This document shows positions 27,558 through 36,877 of a stretch of DNA of 64,000 bases, piece after piece (the stretch's first letter is position 1; every line of letters begins with the position of its first letter). The stretch covers positions 1-64,000 of the forward strand of contig BTQE01000001.1 of NCBI GenBank assembly GCA_036985715.1, in the 5' to 3' direction. The translations under genes and the position numbers were made by a program. The stretch comes from SMXL01 sp036985715 (GTDB taxonomy: Bacteria; Bacteroidota; Rhodothermia; Rhodothermales; UBA10348). The notes beneath the pieces are model-generated. The model saw only the letters and a program-made list of their open reading frames with translations, was not told where the DNA came from and did no database searches.

Positions 27558-27707
27558 ATGGCCATCATGCTCAAAATACGCTGGGAGATCACCGAAGGAC
27601 GAGAAGACTACTTCAAAACCAACCAGAACGCTCTCTGTTCTGTCACCCCTTGCGGAAGTCGGCCTGTGTCCGTAAATGGTTTAGTCTTTGATTCGGGACT
27701 TCATTAA
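27558..27707 (+). CDS. Very short ORF (49 aa) with a strong ribosome site, possible gene remnant
   Basis: A perfect AGGAGG at 27547-27552 stands five bases before ATG 27558. The first ~29 residues (MAIMLKIRWEITEGREDYF and on to NQNALC) look like the start of an antibiotic-biosynthesis-monooxygenase-type dimeric alpha/beta barrel, but the frame then loses that character and stops. I read this as the surviving front end of a broken gene, though a real short peptide is not excluded. It lies 14 bases before the amidohydrolase and might couple to it. Confidence 0.35.
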   Translation: MAIMLKIRWEITEGREDYFKTNQNALCSVTPCGSRPVSVNGLVFDSGLH

Positions 27708-27721
27708 CCAATCGATTTACC

Positions 27722-29014
27722 ATGTCTACTCATTTTCGAACTTGTGCATGCTCAGTTTTTCTGGCACTTCTTGCTCCGGTTTTCTTCTCACCGGCTGCTG
27801 TGGCTCAGCAAGTTACGGCCATCCAGGCCGGAGCCGTGCTGGATGTCGTCACAGGTGAGTTGACTCCCAACGTGGTCGTGGTTGTTCGTGACGGTAGAAT
27901 TCGGTCGATTGGCCCTAACGTATCCATTCCGTCGGAAGCAAGAGTGATAGATCTATCCGAATATGTGATTCTGCCGGGACTCATTGATGCGCATACCCAT
28001 CTAGCGATTCAGCCGGACTACGCACGAAACAACCCCATTCTCTTCAAGTCGATTCCGTATCGGACTATAGAGGGAGTAGCCGCTGCCAGAGCTACCCTCC
28101 TGGCTGGGTTTACGACCGTGAGGGATGTGGATTCGGAGGGTGCTGATTGGGCCGATGTTGCCTTACGTGATGCGATAAACGATGGCCTGATACCTGGTCC
28201 TCGCATGCAGGTGGCCACGCTGGCAATCAGCATAACCGGGGGCTATATGAATAACGACGGCCTGGCCCCTCAGATCGACGTTCCACAATTTGGGTCGCTA
28301 GCCGACTCTCCGGCCGAGATCGTCCGCACTCTTCGAAACCAGATTAAGTATGGTGCAGACTGGATCAAGCTGTATGTCACGGGAACCACGCGTCATATTG
28401 ACATTGCCAACATGGAACCGCTCGCCCAATTCAGTGACGATGATATTCGGTTGGTCGTGCGTGAAGCAGCTCGATTTCGCACACCGGTAGCGGCTCACGC
28501 TTATGGAGGTCATGCCGCCCACGTCGCCGTCGACGCCGGTGTTCGTTCGATCGAGCACGGAATGATGTTGAACGATGAAACGCTCGACCTGATGGTAGAA
28601 CGCGGTACGTTTTGGGTGCCTACTATTTCCGTGTACTACCAGGATGGGCCCCGCTCTGAGTGGAGCGAGCGTGCTCTTGCAATCACAAACTCGCACAAAC
28701 AAGTGTTTGCCCGCGCTGTCCAGAAAGGAGTTAAAATCGCATACGGGACGGATGCGGGTGCTCTTCCGCACGGTGACAATGCAGTTGATTTCCCGATTAT
28801 GGTCTCCTACGGGATGTCCCCGCTAGGTGCTATCCAGTCGGCGACGATCAACGGAGCTGAGCTAATGGGGCTGGACGATGGTCTGGGAACACTGGATCAA
28901 GGTAAGATTGCAGACATTATTGCAGTCTCAGGGAATCCCCTGGAAGATATCAATCAGCTCGCTGATGTTCGATTTGTGATGAAGGATGGACATGTTTACA
29001 AATTGGGTGAGTAG
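27722..29014 (+). CDS. Exported metal-dependent amidohydrolase
   Basis: A 430-residue amidohydrolase with a signal peptide (about 1-28, ending AVAQQ). The metal motif LIDAHTHLA follows the beta-sandwich, then TTVRDVDSEG, a metal-binding His in PVAAHAYGGH, IEHGMMLND and the late Asp in IAYGTDAGALPHGDN. This set fits the periplasmic imidazolonepropionase-like/prolidase-like amidohydrolases, some of which hydrolyse Xaa-Pro or acyl-lysine dipeptides. Exact substrate unknown. It converges with the PhoX-like gene. Confidence 0.88.
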   Translation: MSTHFRTCACSVFLALLAPVFFSPAAVAQQVTAIQAGAVLDVVTGELTPNVVVVVRDGRIRSIGPNVSIPSEARVIDLSEYVILPGLIDAHTHLAIQPDYARNNPILFKSIPYRTIEGVAAARATLLAGFTTVRDVDSEGADWADVALRDAINDGLIPGPRMQVATLAISITGGYMNNDGLAPQIDVPQFGSLADSPAEIVRTLRNQIKYGADWIKLYVTGTTRHIDIANMEPLAQFSDDDIRLVVREAARFRTPVAAHAYGGHAAHVAVDAGVRSIEHGMMLNDETLDLMVERGTFWVPTISVYYQDGPRSEWSERALAITNSHKQVFARAVQKGVKIAYGTDAGALPHGDNAVDFPIMVSYGMSPLGAIQSATINGAELMGLDDGLGTLDQGKIADIIAVSGNPLEDINQLADVRFVMKDGHVYKLGE

Positions 29015-29076
29015 CTCCTCGGTTACGAGCACAAACTGATCAACCGCGGCGGCGACGGGCGCCGGAGATTCGAGAA

Positions 29077-29099
29077 CCGGGATTCGGCGCGAATCCGGG
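29077..29099. terminator. Candidate bidirectional hairpin between convergent genes
   Basis: GGATTCG and CGAATCC form a 7-bp stem around a GCG loop, extended by two more pairs after one mismatch. It lies between the converging amidohydrolase and PhoX-like genes. No U-tract is present, so the assignment rests on position and stem only. Confidence 0.35.
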
Positions 29100-29128
29100 A
29101 CATTTACGGACTAATGAACACCCCTAGG

Positions 29129-30538
29129 CTACGTCCCACGGAGGCCCCTTTGCCAGGGTCCGGTGATTGCCAGTGTGAGTCCGTCGTGCTGGATGTTGAT
29201 AAAGAGCGTCGAACCGTCAGGTGAAAAACTGACCCCAGCGAGTTCCGACTCGCTGATGGCATTGCGGGCAAACCTGTAAATCTCTCCTTCTGGTGTGATT
29301 CCTACCAGATACTGTGATCCGGTCCCGTCTTCACAAACAAACAGGTCACCCCACGGAGCCATCGTCAAATTATCAGGGTTCTCGATCAGGCCCGCCTCGT
29401 CCACCTCGACGAATAATTCAAGCCGACCTGGACGTATTTGTTCATCTGCCGTTCCTTCAGAAGGGCTCGGCGTATACTTCCAAATCTGTCCTTTCCGAAG
29501 TTGTCCCCCTTCCGTACACGCGATGAAGATCGTTCCATCCCCATACCAGATGCCCTCAGCTCGCGCGAAGGAGGCGGCCCCACCATCGAAGCCCCGATAA
29601 CGCAGATCATCTTCGGGCGATTCGACGTCCGTCAATTCGATCCAATACGTCTCGAGTTGGTCTCCGACCGCCACCGATTTTTCTGTGAGATTTCGGGTAT
29701 CAAAACTAGGTCTGTCGACTATACAGAGCGCCTGCAAGCGCCCACCTTGGGCCAGCTGACCAGGGACATGTGGGATAAATCGATAGATGAGCCCGTCGAT
29801 GATGTCTTCAGTTTCATAAACGATTCCGGTCCGCGGGTTGATTGCCACCGCCTCGTGTTTGAAGCGTCCCATTTCCTTCAAGGGGATCGGGTCAGCCAGT
29901 CCGGGAGATTTCGAGGCAGGGACTTCGAAACAGTATCCGTGATCGCGCGCCCATCGAGCGCCCGCCCGATGCGTGATCTCTTCGCAAGAAATCCAGGTAT
30001 CCCAGAGCGTTGGACCGCCCGCGCAGTTCACGAGCGTTCCGGCGAGACTCAAGTGGTGGCTAACTAATTCCTGATTGGTCGTATCAAATACAAGCGTCGT
30101 GGTGGCTCCCAGACCCGGCCTTCCGTCCGCTCCAGCATCATAAAGCGCTCCCGAGGGGAGTCTTGAAAGGAGTTCGTAATTCTCGCCAAAGGCTCCATCT
30201 CGGGCATCGGTTCGACCGCTCAATTCATGATTTCGCACCAGAACTGTGAGTCCCTCCGGTCCGGGAAAGGCGCACATTCCGTCGTGCTCGATGGGAACGT
30301 AAAAACCGTCTGACATTATCTCGCCCGCTTGGGAAATGACTTTGTAGGAGAAGCCTTCAGGGAGGTCAAAAATCTTTTTGGGATCTGGAAAGATTGGGCC
30401 GAATCGCCCCGGGATCGATTTTGTAGTTGCGGTGCCCGCCGCAACACAACCAACGAAAGATTGAAGCCCCGAAAACCCGAGTGCTACTGCCGCTGAGGAT
30501 TTCAAAAAGTGTCGTCGAGAGAGTTGACTCATTTCCAT
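29129..30538 (-). CDS. PhoX-like (DUF839) Tat-exported phosphatase homologue
   Basis: A protein of about 469 residues with a twin-arginine leader (LSRRHFLKSSAAVALGFSG). The body matches the PhoX/DUF839 propeller family, with DGMCAFPGPEGLTVLVRNHE early, TWISCEE mid-protein, and EGIWYGDGTIFIACTEGG and FVCEDGTGSQY in later blades. PhoX enzymes are calcium/iron-dependent alkaline phosphatases in the periplasm, but many DUF839 proteins are uncharacterised and I cannot verify all metal ligands. ATG 30538 or 30532 is preferred, as an upstream extension would bury the Tat motif. Confidence 0.82.
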   Translation of the reverse strand: MEMSQLSRRHFLKSSAAVALGFSGLQSFVGCVAAGTATTKSIPGRFGPIFPDPKKIFDLPEGFSYKVISQAGEIMSDGFYVPIEHDGMCAFPGPEGLTVLVRNHELSGRTDARDGAFGENYELLSRLPSGALYDAGADGRPGLGATTTLVFDTTNQELVSHHLSLAGTLVNCAGGPTLWDTWISCEEITHRAGARWARDHGYCFEVPASKSPGLADPIPLKEMGRFKHEAVAINPRTGIVYETEDIIDGLIYRFIPHVPGQLAQGGRLQALCIVDRPSFDTRNLTEKSVAVGDQLETYWIELTDVESPEDDLRYRGFDGGAASFARAEGIWYGDGTIFIACTEGGQLRKGQIWKYTPSPSEGTADEQIRPGRLELFVEVDEAGLIENPDNLTMAPWGDLFVCEDGTGSQYLVGITPEGEIYRFARNAISESELAGVSFSPDGSTLFINIQHDGLTLAITGPWQRGLRGT

Positions 30539-30760
30539 ACAGAATCTTTGTAAGCCATCGCAAAGTAATGCGCCCCAAGAAACGCGCTGCATTCCGAAAG
30601 CGCAAAAATCATTGTGAGCAAATATCACTTAAAATCTAACCTCCATAAACTAGGTGCGAAAGAGACGATCATTTCTATATTCGCCCGAATACATGTTGCT
30701 GGTGTCACGGATTCGTGAAGAAGGAAAACCAGGGGCGAATGGACTGACCATCAGGCGTCT

Positions 30761-31945
30761 ATGGATCGAGACAACGCTGATATTCTTGTCATCGGCGCCG
30801 GAATATTCGGAGCTACAGCAGCTGTTGAGCTTTGTTTGAGAGGCCACAAAGTGGCGATCATCGATGAAGGAGCACACCCGCATCCGCTCGCCGCGACGAC
30901 CGACATCAGTAAAGTTATCCGGATGGAGTACGGCACTGACGAGCAGTATATGGCGATGGTCGAAGACTCTATTGTAGGTTTTCGAGAATGGAACAATCGA
31001 TTTGAAGAGGTGCTGTACCACGAAACCGGCGTAACCATGTTCACTCGAGAGGCGATGGAGCCGGGTGGATTCGAGTACGAGAGTTATCAGACGTTACTTC
31101 GACGGGGCCATACACCAGAAAGGCTCGGTACGGAGGAGATCGCTCGAAGATTTCCCGCATGGAAACCCGGAGAATACGTGGATGGATTTTTTCACGCCGT
31201 GGGCGGATATGGTGAAAGTGGTCGCGTATTAGCACGTATTCGGAAGTGGGGTGAATCTATTGGTGTTCGAATGATCGACGATCTGGTTATCAAGATCGAC
31301 GTGGAGAAAGGGAGGGCCGTGGGTGTTTTGACTGAGAAAAGCCAGCGGCTCGCCGCCGATCATATTGTCGTTGCTGCTGGCTCTTGGGCGCCCAACCTGG
31401 TACCAGAGCTGGTATCTGAGATGAAGGCTACCGGGCATCCGGTTTTTCATCTCAAGATCGACGATCACAGTTTGTTTACGCCGCCCGTGTTTGGAGCATT
31501 CACGGCGGATGTCGCTCGAACCGGTTGGTATGGCTTTCCTTACCATCCGTTGGAAGGCGTGATCAAGATCGCCAATCATGGTGTCGGAGTGGGGATAGAC
31601 CCCGTTCATGACGCGCGCGAGGTAACCGTAGCAGATGAGCAATCACTCCGACATTTTCTTTCATTCACATTTCCTGCACTGGCTGACGCCCCGATCGTTT
31701 TTACCCGCCTCTGTCTGTATTGCGACACTCGGGACGAACACCTCTGGATTGATCACCACCCGGGAATCGGTGGCTTAACGATTGCATCCGGAGGGAGTGG
31801 GCACGGGTTTAAATTCGCACCGGTACTTGGACCCTTGATTGCGGATGCCGTCGAGTCCAAGTCGAATGTGTGGCTTGATAAATTTCAGTGGCGAACGCTC
31901 CCCCCGGAGACCTCCGGAGAGGAAGCCGCGAGATACCATGGATAG
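30761..31945 (+). CDS. FAD-dependent amine oxidase, sarcosine/N-methyltryptophan oxidase type
   Basis: A 394-residue flavoprotein of the DAO fold. The N-terminal Rossmann motif is VIGAGIFGATAA, followed by AATTDISKVIRMEYG as in monomeric sarcosine oxidases. The late CLYCDTRDEH segment contains the Cys that binds FAD covalently in monomeric sarcosine and N-methyltryptophan oxidases, and GGSGHGFKFAPVLG closes the flavin site. It should oxidise an N-methyl or secondary amino acid, releasing peroxide. No signal peptide, so cytoplasmic. It stands alone upstream of the beta-lactamase-fold lipoprotein. Confidence 0.85.
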   Translation: MDRDNADILVIGAGIFGATAAVELCLRGHKVAIIDEGAHPHPLAATTDISKVIRMEYGTDEQYMAMVEDSIVGFREWNNRFEEVLYHETGVTMFTREAMEPGGFEYESYQTLLRRGHTPERLGTEEIARRFPAWKPGEYVDGFFHAVGGYGESGRVLARIRKWGESIGVRMIDDLVIKIDVEKGRAVGVLTEKSQRLAADHIVVAAGSWAPNLVPELVSEMKATGHPVFHLKIDDHSLFTPPVFGAFTADVARTGWYGFPYHPLEGVIKIANHGVGVGIDPVHDAREVTVADEQSLRHFLSFTFPALADAPIVFTRLCLYCDTRDEHLWIDHHPGIGGLTIASGGSGHGFKFAPVLGPLIADAVESKSNVWLDKFQWRTLPPETSGEEAARYHG

Positions 31946-32022
31946 CTATGCACGTATTTTGGCACCATTACTAATTCGCTATTCCCGATCATCACAAGTT
32001 GAATCATTAAAATAAGGAGACA

Positions 32023-33123
32023 ATGCCTCGGTTCAGGCCATTCTTATTCCCGTTAATTCTTGTACTCCTGATCGCAGGCTGCGACACGACTTCATCTGAT
32101 CGACCCGATGAGATTGGCGATGGTATCGTCGATTTAATGGAACCGTGGAAAACGGCTTCTCCAGGCGACATCGGACTCAGTTCTTCGGTTCTGAGCGCAG
32201 CGGCAGCGAAAGCGGCCAGGAATCTTCGATTTAGAAGTTTACTGGTCGTGAAAGACGGAAGGCTGGTGTTCGAGAGATATTTTAATGGCTCAACCGAGAG
32301 CGAGTTGACCGACGTACGATCCGTTACGAAAAGCGTCGTTTCAACGCTTGTCGGGATCGCGCTTGACAAGGGTCATATTACTGATCTTGACGAGAGCATA
32401 GGAAATGCCCTGGCCAGTCGTGTTGAAATCCTGCCCGAATATGTGGACAACATTACGATTCGAGACTTACTCACGATGTCTGGCGGATGGGCATGGGACG
32501 AAGGAGCCGGGAATTCATACACTGAGTGGATTGGATCAGAGAATCATATCCAATACGTTTTGGATCTACCGAGATTGCCAAGTCCTGGTTTTCTTTACAA
32601 TTCCGGAGCTGTTCATTTGCTGGGTGTCGTTCTCGAGGTCATGACAGGGAAAGATCTGGAAGACTATGCCGACCTGTTCTTATTCGACAAAATTGGAATT
32701 CAGAGGAAAACCTGGGAATCGCTGGAGAACGGCTATGTCAATGGCGGCGCTGGAATCGATCTCCGGCCCAGAGACCTGGCTCGCATTGGACAACTGTTTA
32801 TCCAGAACGGTTTTTCCGGACGAGAACAGGTGCTTTCAGAATCATGGATTACCGAAGCAACGTCACCGAAGTTCGACTGGCGGTCCTCGTTCGGCACGGT
32901 GACTTCCATGTCCTATGGGTATCTCTGGTGGACGAACGAAGGCGGAAGCACACCGGCATTCTTTGCCTGGGGATGGGGTGGGCAGTTCATTTATGTGGTA
33001 CCCGATAGGCGGCTGGTTATCGTGACCACCACTCGCTATCAAGGCTTGAACGCCGAGGGCGGGCCTGGTCAACTGGAACGTCTTGGCCTGGAAGTGATCA
33101 CGGATATTGTGGATCCAGGTTAG
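32023..33123 (+). CDS. Serine beta-lactamase-fold lipoprotein hydrolase
   Basis: A 366-residue lipoprotein (LLIAGC, Cys20). The class C beta-lactamase/DD-peptidase/esterase fold is shown by SVTK (Ser100, Lys103), a YNS triad motif near residue 187 and FAWGWGGQFIYVVP, where the third motif usually seen as KTG or HxG is replaced. Most such proteins are esterases or peptidases, not antibiotic-degrading. It is preceded by a good AGGAG ribosome site. Confidence 0.85.
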   Translation: MPRFRPFLFPLILVLLIAGCDTTSSDRPDEIGDGIVDLMEPWKTASPGDIGLSSSVLSAAAAKAARNLRFRSLLVVKDGRLVFERYFNGSTESELTDVRSVTKSVVSTLVGIALDKGHITDLDESIGNALASRVEILPEYVDNITIRDLLTMSGGWAWDEGAGNSYTEWIGSENHIQYVLDLPRLPSPGFLYNSGAVHLLGVVLEVMTGKDLEDYADLFLFDKIGIQRKTWESLENGYVNGGAGIDLRPRDLARIGQLFIQNGFSGREQVLSESWITEATSPKFDWRSSFGTVTSMSYGYLWWTNEGGSTPAFFAWGWGGQFIYVVPDRRLVIVTTTRYQGLNAEGGPGQLERLGLEVITDIVDPG

Positions 33124-33160
33124 ATCTGACTGTTGCAGCCTTTGCTCGATTTCGCACCCA

Positions 33161-33547
33161 TTACGTGATTAGCTGAAACGTAAACCGATGCGTATGCCCG
33201 GAATTGTTCGTCGACGTCACGGTGACCACGCCCCCGGACCCCAACGAGGCCAACTGGGCCGCTGACAGCGTAACCATATGAATGTGGCCTCCGGAATTCG
33301 AGGTGTCGTACGTTTCGTTCGACGCTGAAGCGAAATCGGCTGTGGGTATCTGGGCGGAGTGCGAATGCCCGGCGACTACGGTTGAGGTAGCCGTTAGAAT
33401 CGTGGGCTGATTGTTCCCACCATTGTTACCGCCGTTGTTGTTTCCACCAGTGTTATCTGAGTTGCTGTCGCAGCCGACCAGATACACGGCGCCTGCGAAA
33501 ACGGGAAACGCCTGGCCTGCCTTAATTATAAATCGACGTCGGTCCAT
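33161..33547 (-). CDS. Exported HxH-repeat protein of unknown function
   Basis: A 128-residue protein. ATG 33547 begins a Tat-like leader (MDRRRFIIKAGQAFP) that also has a lipobox-like VGC. An Asn/Gly-rich linker (about 35-50) leads to a domain with three GHxH motifs (GHSH, GHIH, GHTH), spaced about 30 residues, each followed by a short beta-strand. The arrangement suggests a repeated metal-binding turn. I know of similar exported His-motif proteins but no function; metal storage or transfer is a guess. Confidence 0.65.
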   Translation of the reverse strand: MDRRRFIIKAGQAFPVFAGAVYLVGCDSNSDNTGGNNNGGNNGGNNQPTILTATSTVVAGHSHSAQIPTADFASASNETYDTSNSGGHIHMVTLSAAQLASLGSGGVVTVTSTNNSGHTHRFTFQLIT

Positions 33548-33986
33548 GGATCTCACCACTACTGATTAATTAGTTATAGGTCGTGTAGACTGGGTGTCTT
33601 GATCTAAGTCAGACATTACAACCTAATTGCTCGCAGAACGGTTATCGGACGAGCTGGAGGAGGGTAATTCTGAGTGCACTAAACCCCTGGTCCGTCAAGC
33701 ATCCCATTCAGTTCCACATTCTCTTTGAATCCGAGGTTCAAGCTTCTTGCATTCGGCTTTATATCCGAAAGAGCAATCTCACACGTTGGCAATGAACTGG
33801 GCGCAAACGGAGCGCTGTATTTCAAACGCCCATAGTTGCCAAAATTGACTGGTATACTACGTAGTTTTAAGTATTTAGACGGGAAATCCGGTGTCGATAG
33901 TAAGATTAGAAAATAGGTGAAGATTGGAATCTGTAATAGAGACCCTGGCACGACAAAACTGAATCACAACCTCAAGGGATGCGGCT
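33548..33986. other. 439-bp intergenic region between divergent genes
   Basis: It should hold promoters for the HxH protein and the STAS protein. A 10-bp perfect palindrome ACTACGTAGT lies at 33856-33865. A 90-residue minus-strand frame (33679-33951) shows no family features and is probably not coding. Nothing else was recognised. Confidence 0.4.
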
Positions 33987-34322
33987 ATGAGTTTCCCCGT
34001 CGAATCGATCACTAGCGACACCGTCGTCGTCAAAATCGGATCAAACCTCGATTTTCGGAATGCGCCGGATTTTAAGGAAATTTATCAAACTCAGGTAAGC
34101 GCGGGAATACGCAATTTCATATTGGATTTCTCGGATACACGTATTCTCGATTCATGCGGGTTCGGATCGCTTTTTACCCTCTACAGAAAGCTAAGGGCTA
34201 GTCGTGGTCAGATCTGCTTCGCCTCTTCTTCGGAGACAGTGAAGGAAGCTGTCCAGCTCACGCACGTCTACAAAATATTTCCCCAGTTCGACACCGTCGA
34301 GTCTGCGTTTGAATCGATTTAG
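33987..34322 (+). CDS. STAS-domain anti-sigma-factor antagonist
   Basis: A 111-residue single STAS domain of the SpoIIAA type. The phosphorylation-site context is ILDSCGFGSL with Ser56, after the RNFILDFSDT strand. Proteins of this kind are phosphorylated by an HPK-like anti-sigma kinase and release a sigma factor or tune a stressosome-like switch. No partner kinase, phosphatase or sigma factor is adjacent; the gene stands alone, so its partners must be elsewhere. Confidence 0.85.
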   Translation: MSFPVESITSDTVVVKIGSNLDFRNAPDFKEIYQTQVSAGIRNFILDFSDTRILDSCGFGSLFTLYRKLRASRGQICFASSSETVKEAVQLTHVYKIFPQFDTVESAFESI

Positions 34323-34369
34323 TCGCTGGACATCAGTCCGAGTCCGAACACCGGATATACCCGGGCCGG

Positions 34370-34585
34370 GTGGTGGGTCTTTCTGGAACGTTTTGGACCT
34401 CCGTACTTACAGAAGGGAGTTTATATGACAAAACACCTGCGTTTCAGGGGCGCTATGTTTTTGATATTGGGATTGTGCCGACGTATCGTCTATCACAGGA
34501 AACATCCGTCGTGTCGCGATTCATTTACATGACGGGGACAATATCAGGATTTGATGGCGGAGTTGATCTGAGCGTCATTTTATGA
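34370..34585 (+). pseudogene. Possible C-terminal remnant of an outer-membrane beta-barrel gene
   Basis: A 71-codon frame opening with GTG, without a ribosome site. Its last ~45 residues alternate like barrel strands (GRYVFDIGIVPTYRLSQ, GTISGFDGGVDLSVIL) and end in a hydrophobic residue, as outer-membrane proteins do. No N-terminal signal peptide is present. I read it as the end of a lost barrel gene, with low confidence; the surrounding 34323-34718 holds nothing else. Confidence 0.3.
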
Positions 34586-34718
34586 GCGATTCCGCCGCAG
34601 TCGAAGCCAAATTGGCCCGGCATCAAAACCATCTATTTTAGTCGTCTTTGGTCAGATTTCGGTGAGTAACTTGCCTTCAGACGCTTAGCGATGTCTGGAA
34701 ACCGACGTAGAGATCATC

Positions 34719-36338
34719 ATGGATTCGGACCGTACTCCTCGAGGTAGTGACTTACTAGGTGACCACAGGCTGAATAAGTCGACGGCTTTTACTGTCGAAG
34801 AACGGGATCGGTACGGCTTGAGGGGCTTACTCCCCCACGGTGTGTTTCCGCAAGAGATGCAGAAGGCCCGGGTGCTTCAGAACATGCGGCGCAAAGTCTC
34901 TGACATAGGAAAGTATATCTTTCTCGGCGGTCTTCAGGATCGCAACGAGCGGCTTTTCTTCAGGACGGTTATTGATGAGATTGACGAGATCATGCCACTC
35001 ATCTACACACCAACCGTTGGTCAGGCTTGTCGCGAGTTTTCACACATCTTTCGTCGGCCCACCGGATTTCACATCTCGATAGACGACAAGGGCGATATCC
35101 GCCGGATTTTGGACAACTGGCCGAATGAGGACGTTCGAATCATCGTCATCACCGACGGTGAACGTATCCTGGGCCTGGGAGATCTGGGTGCCAATGGAAT
35201 GGGGATTCCAGTCGGAAAACTCTCGCTTTATGTCGCCTGCGCCGGTATTCGTCCGGAGCAGTGTCTGCCTGTGATGCTGGATGTGGGTACTGACAACGAC
35301 GAAATTCGAACCGATCCACTTTATCTCGGATATCCACATCGTCGCGTCCGTGGCCAGGCGTATCTAGATCTCGTCGAGGAATTCGTAAATGCCGTTCAGG
35401 ACAAATTCCCACGAGCACTCATACAGTTCGAAGACTTCCTGACACCCAATGCGATTCTTCTTCTGGAGCTTTATCGCGATCGGATTCTCTGTTTCAACGA
35501 TGATATCCAGGGTACGGCAGCGGTGGCTTTGGCAGGCGTCCATGCAGCGACCCGGATTTCGGGTATTGAATTCAAGAATCAACGGATTCTTTTTTTCGGT
35601 GCCGGATCGGCCGCAACGGGTATTGGAGAACTCATGGTGTCCTCGTTGGAAGAAGAGGGCCTCGAACGAAATGAGGCTTATGAACACATCTGGTTCATCG
35701 ATTCCAAGGGACTCGTGGTATCCAGCAGGGACGATCTGGCGGAGCACAAAAAACCATTCGCGCATGATCATGAATGGATGACATTCGCTGATGCAGTACC
35801 CGAGATTAAGCCGCATGTTTTAATAGGGGTTGCAGGAAGAGGCGGGAGCTTTACGCAGGAAATCGTAGAAACAATGTCATCGGTCAACGAGAGGCCTACA
35901 ATCTTTGCACTCTCCAATCCGACCTCCAAAGCGGAATGCACGGCCGAGCAGGCATATGAGTGGAGCGATGGGAGGGCCATCTTCGCAAGCGGCAGCCCAT
36001 TCGGTCCGGTGGAGTACCGCGGTCGAACATTCAAACCGGGCCAGGGAAATAACTCGTATATCTTCCCGGGAGTGGGTCTGGGAATCATCGCATGCGGCGC
36101 GCGGCGGGTCACTGATGACATGTTCATGGCAGCCGCCAAGACGTTGGCAGGAATGGTTCACGAGGAAGACATAGGGGTGGGATCTCTGTTTCCACCCCTC
36201 TCATCCATTCGAAAGGTTTCTCTCCAAATAGCGATTGCCGTTGCGGAAGCAGCCTACGAAACAGGTCTGGCTACCGAGACAAGGCCGGAGAATCTCGAAG
36301 AACATATTGCCGGGTTGATGTACGATCCGACGTACTGA
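34719..36338 (+). CDS. maeA: NAD-dependent malic enzyme, long MaeA type
   Basis: A 539-residue malic enzyme (malate to pyruvate, CO2 and NADH or NADPH). Family signature regions are present: AFTVEERDRYGLRGLLP, MPLIYTPTVGQACREF (Tyr96), ITDGERILGLGDLGANGMGIP, FNDDIQGTAAVALAG with the metal-binding acidic pair, and the NAD-fold motif GAGSAATGIGE. Length and motif order match the E. coli MaeA/eukaryotic type rather than the shorter MaeB type. It converges with the MaoC gene, seven bases apart. It supplies pyruvate in central metabolism. Confidence 0.93.
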   Translation: MDSDRTPRGSDLLGDHRLNKSTAFTVEERDRYGLRGLLPHGVFPQEMQKARVLQNMRRKVSDIGKYIFLGGLQDRNERLFFRTVIDEIDEIMPLIYTPTVGQACREFSHIFRRPTGFHISIDDKGDIRRILDNWPNEDVRIIVITDGERILGLGDLGANGMGIPVGKLSLYVACAGIRPEQCLPVMLDVGTDNDEIRTDPLYLGYPHRRVRGQAYLDLVEEFVNAVQDKFPRALIQFEDFLTPNAILLLELYRDRILCFNDDIQGTAAVALAGVHAATRISGIEFKNQRILFFGAGSAATGIGELMVSSLEEEGLERNEAYEHIWFIDSKGLVVSSRDDLAEHKKPFAHDHEWMTFADAVPEIKPHVLIGVAGRGGSFTQEIVETMSSVNERPTIFALSNPTSKAECTAEQAYEWSDGRAIFASGSPFGPVEYRGRTFKPGQGNNSYIFPGVGLGIIACGARRVTDDMFMAAAKTLAGMVHEEDIGVGSLFPPLSSIRKVSLQIAIAVAEAAYETGLATETRPENLEEHIAGLMYDPTY

Positions 36339-36344
36339 TTTGTC

Positions 36345-36749
36345 TCATTCTCCGGAGAACGTATAACACCACGCTTCTCCCTCAAGGACCAATTCTCCGT
36401 CCTGTCGTCGGACTTCAAACTTGATCTGAGTGACGGGTTTGCTCTCATGAACGCTTACGACCTCGGCCTCGGCGGTAATCGTATCTCCGATGAAAACGGG
36501 TGCGGTGAACTTCCAATTCTGACTCAGAAAAACAGTACCGGCTCCGGGCATATCCATGGCTACGAGGGCGTGTAGTAAACCGGTGGTTAGTCCTCCCTGA
36601 ACAACCAGTTTGCCAAACCGGGTTTTCGCTGCGAATTGTTCATCGAAGTGAAGAGGATTCCGATCGCCACTGATCTCGGCAAATTTTTCTACATGGTCAC
36701 TGGTGATGGTGATCGAGCGCGTTGCTTTTTGACCGACAGTTAGATTCAT
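36345..36749 (-). CDS. MaoC/R-specific enoyl-CoA hydratase-like hot-dog protein
   Basis: A 134-residue hot-dog protein. The hydratase motif SGDRNPLHFDEQFA has Asp29 and His34 in the positions of the catalytic pair of R-specific enoyl-CoA hydratases; VVQGGLTTGLL follows. It should act on a short or medium enoyl-CoA as a dimer in the cytoplasm. No fatty-acid or PHA gene is adjacent, so the pathway is unknown. Confidence 0.85.
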   Translation of the reverse strand: MNLTVGQKATRSITITSDHVEKFAEISGDRNPLHFDEQFAAKTRFGKLVVQGGLTTGLLHALVAMDMPGAGTVFLSQNWKFTAPVFIGDTITAEAEVVSVHESKPVTQIKFEVRRQDGELVLEGEAWCYTFSGE

Positions 36750-36877
36750 TCGTACTCCGGTATGCGTAAGACTATCCGCCTATTTCGTCCACATACGCTT
36801 GAATTCATGATCGTGCCACGAGACGCGAAGTGTTCCTTTATGCCGCCCCTAACCGGGTCACGTCCTCGATCGCGTAA

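Noticed and set aside
33679..33951. 90-residue minus-strand frame in the gap before the STAS gene
   Set aside because: No ribosome site, no family pattern and an atypical composition; kept as intergenic.
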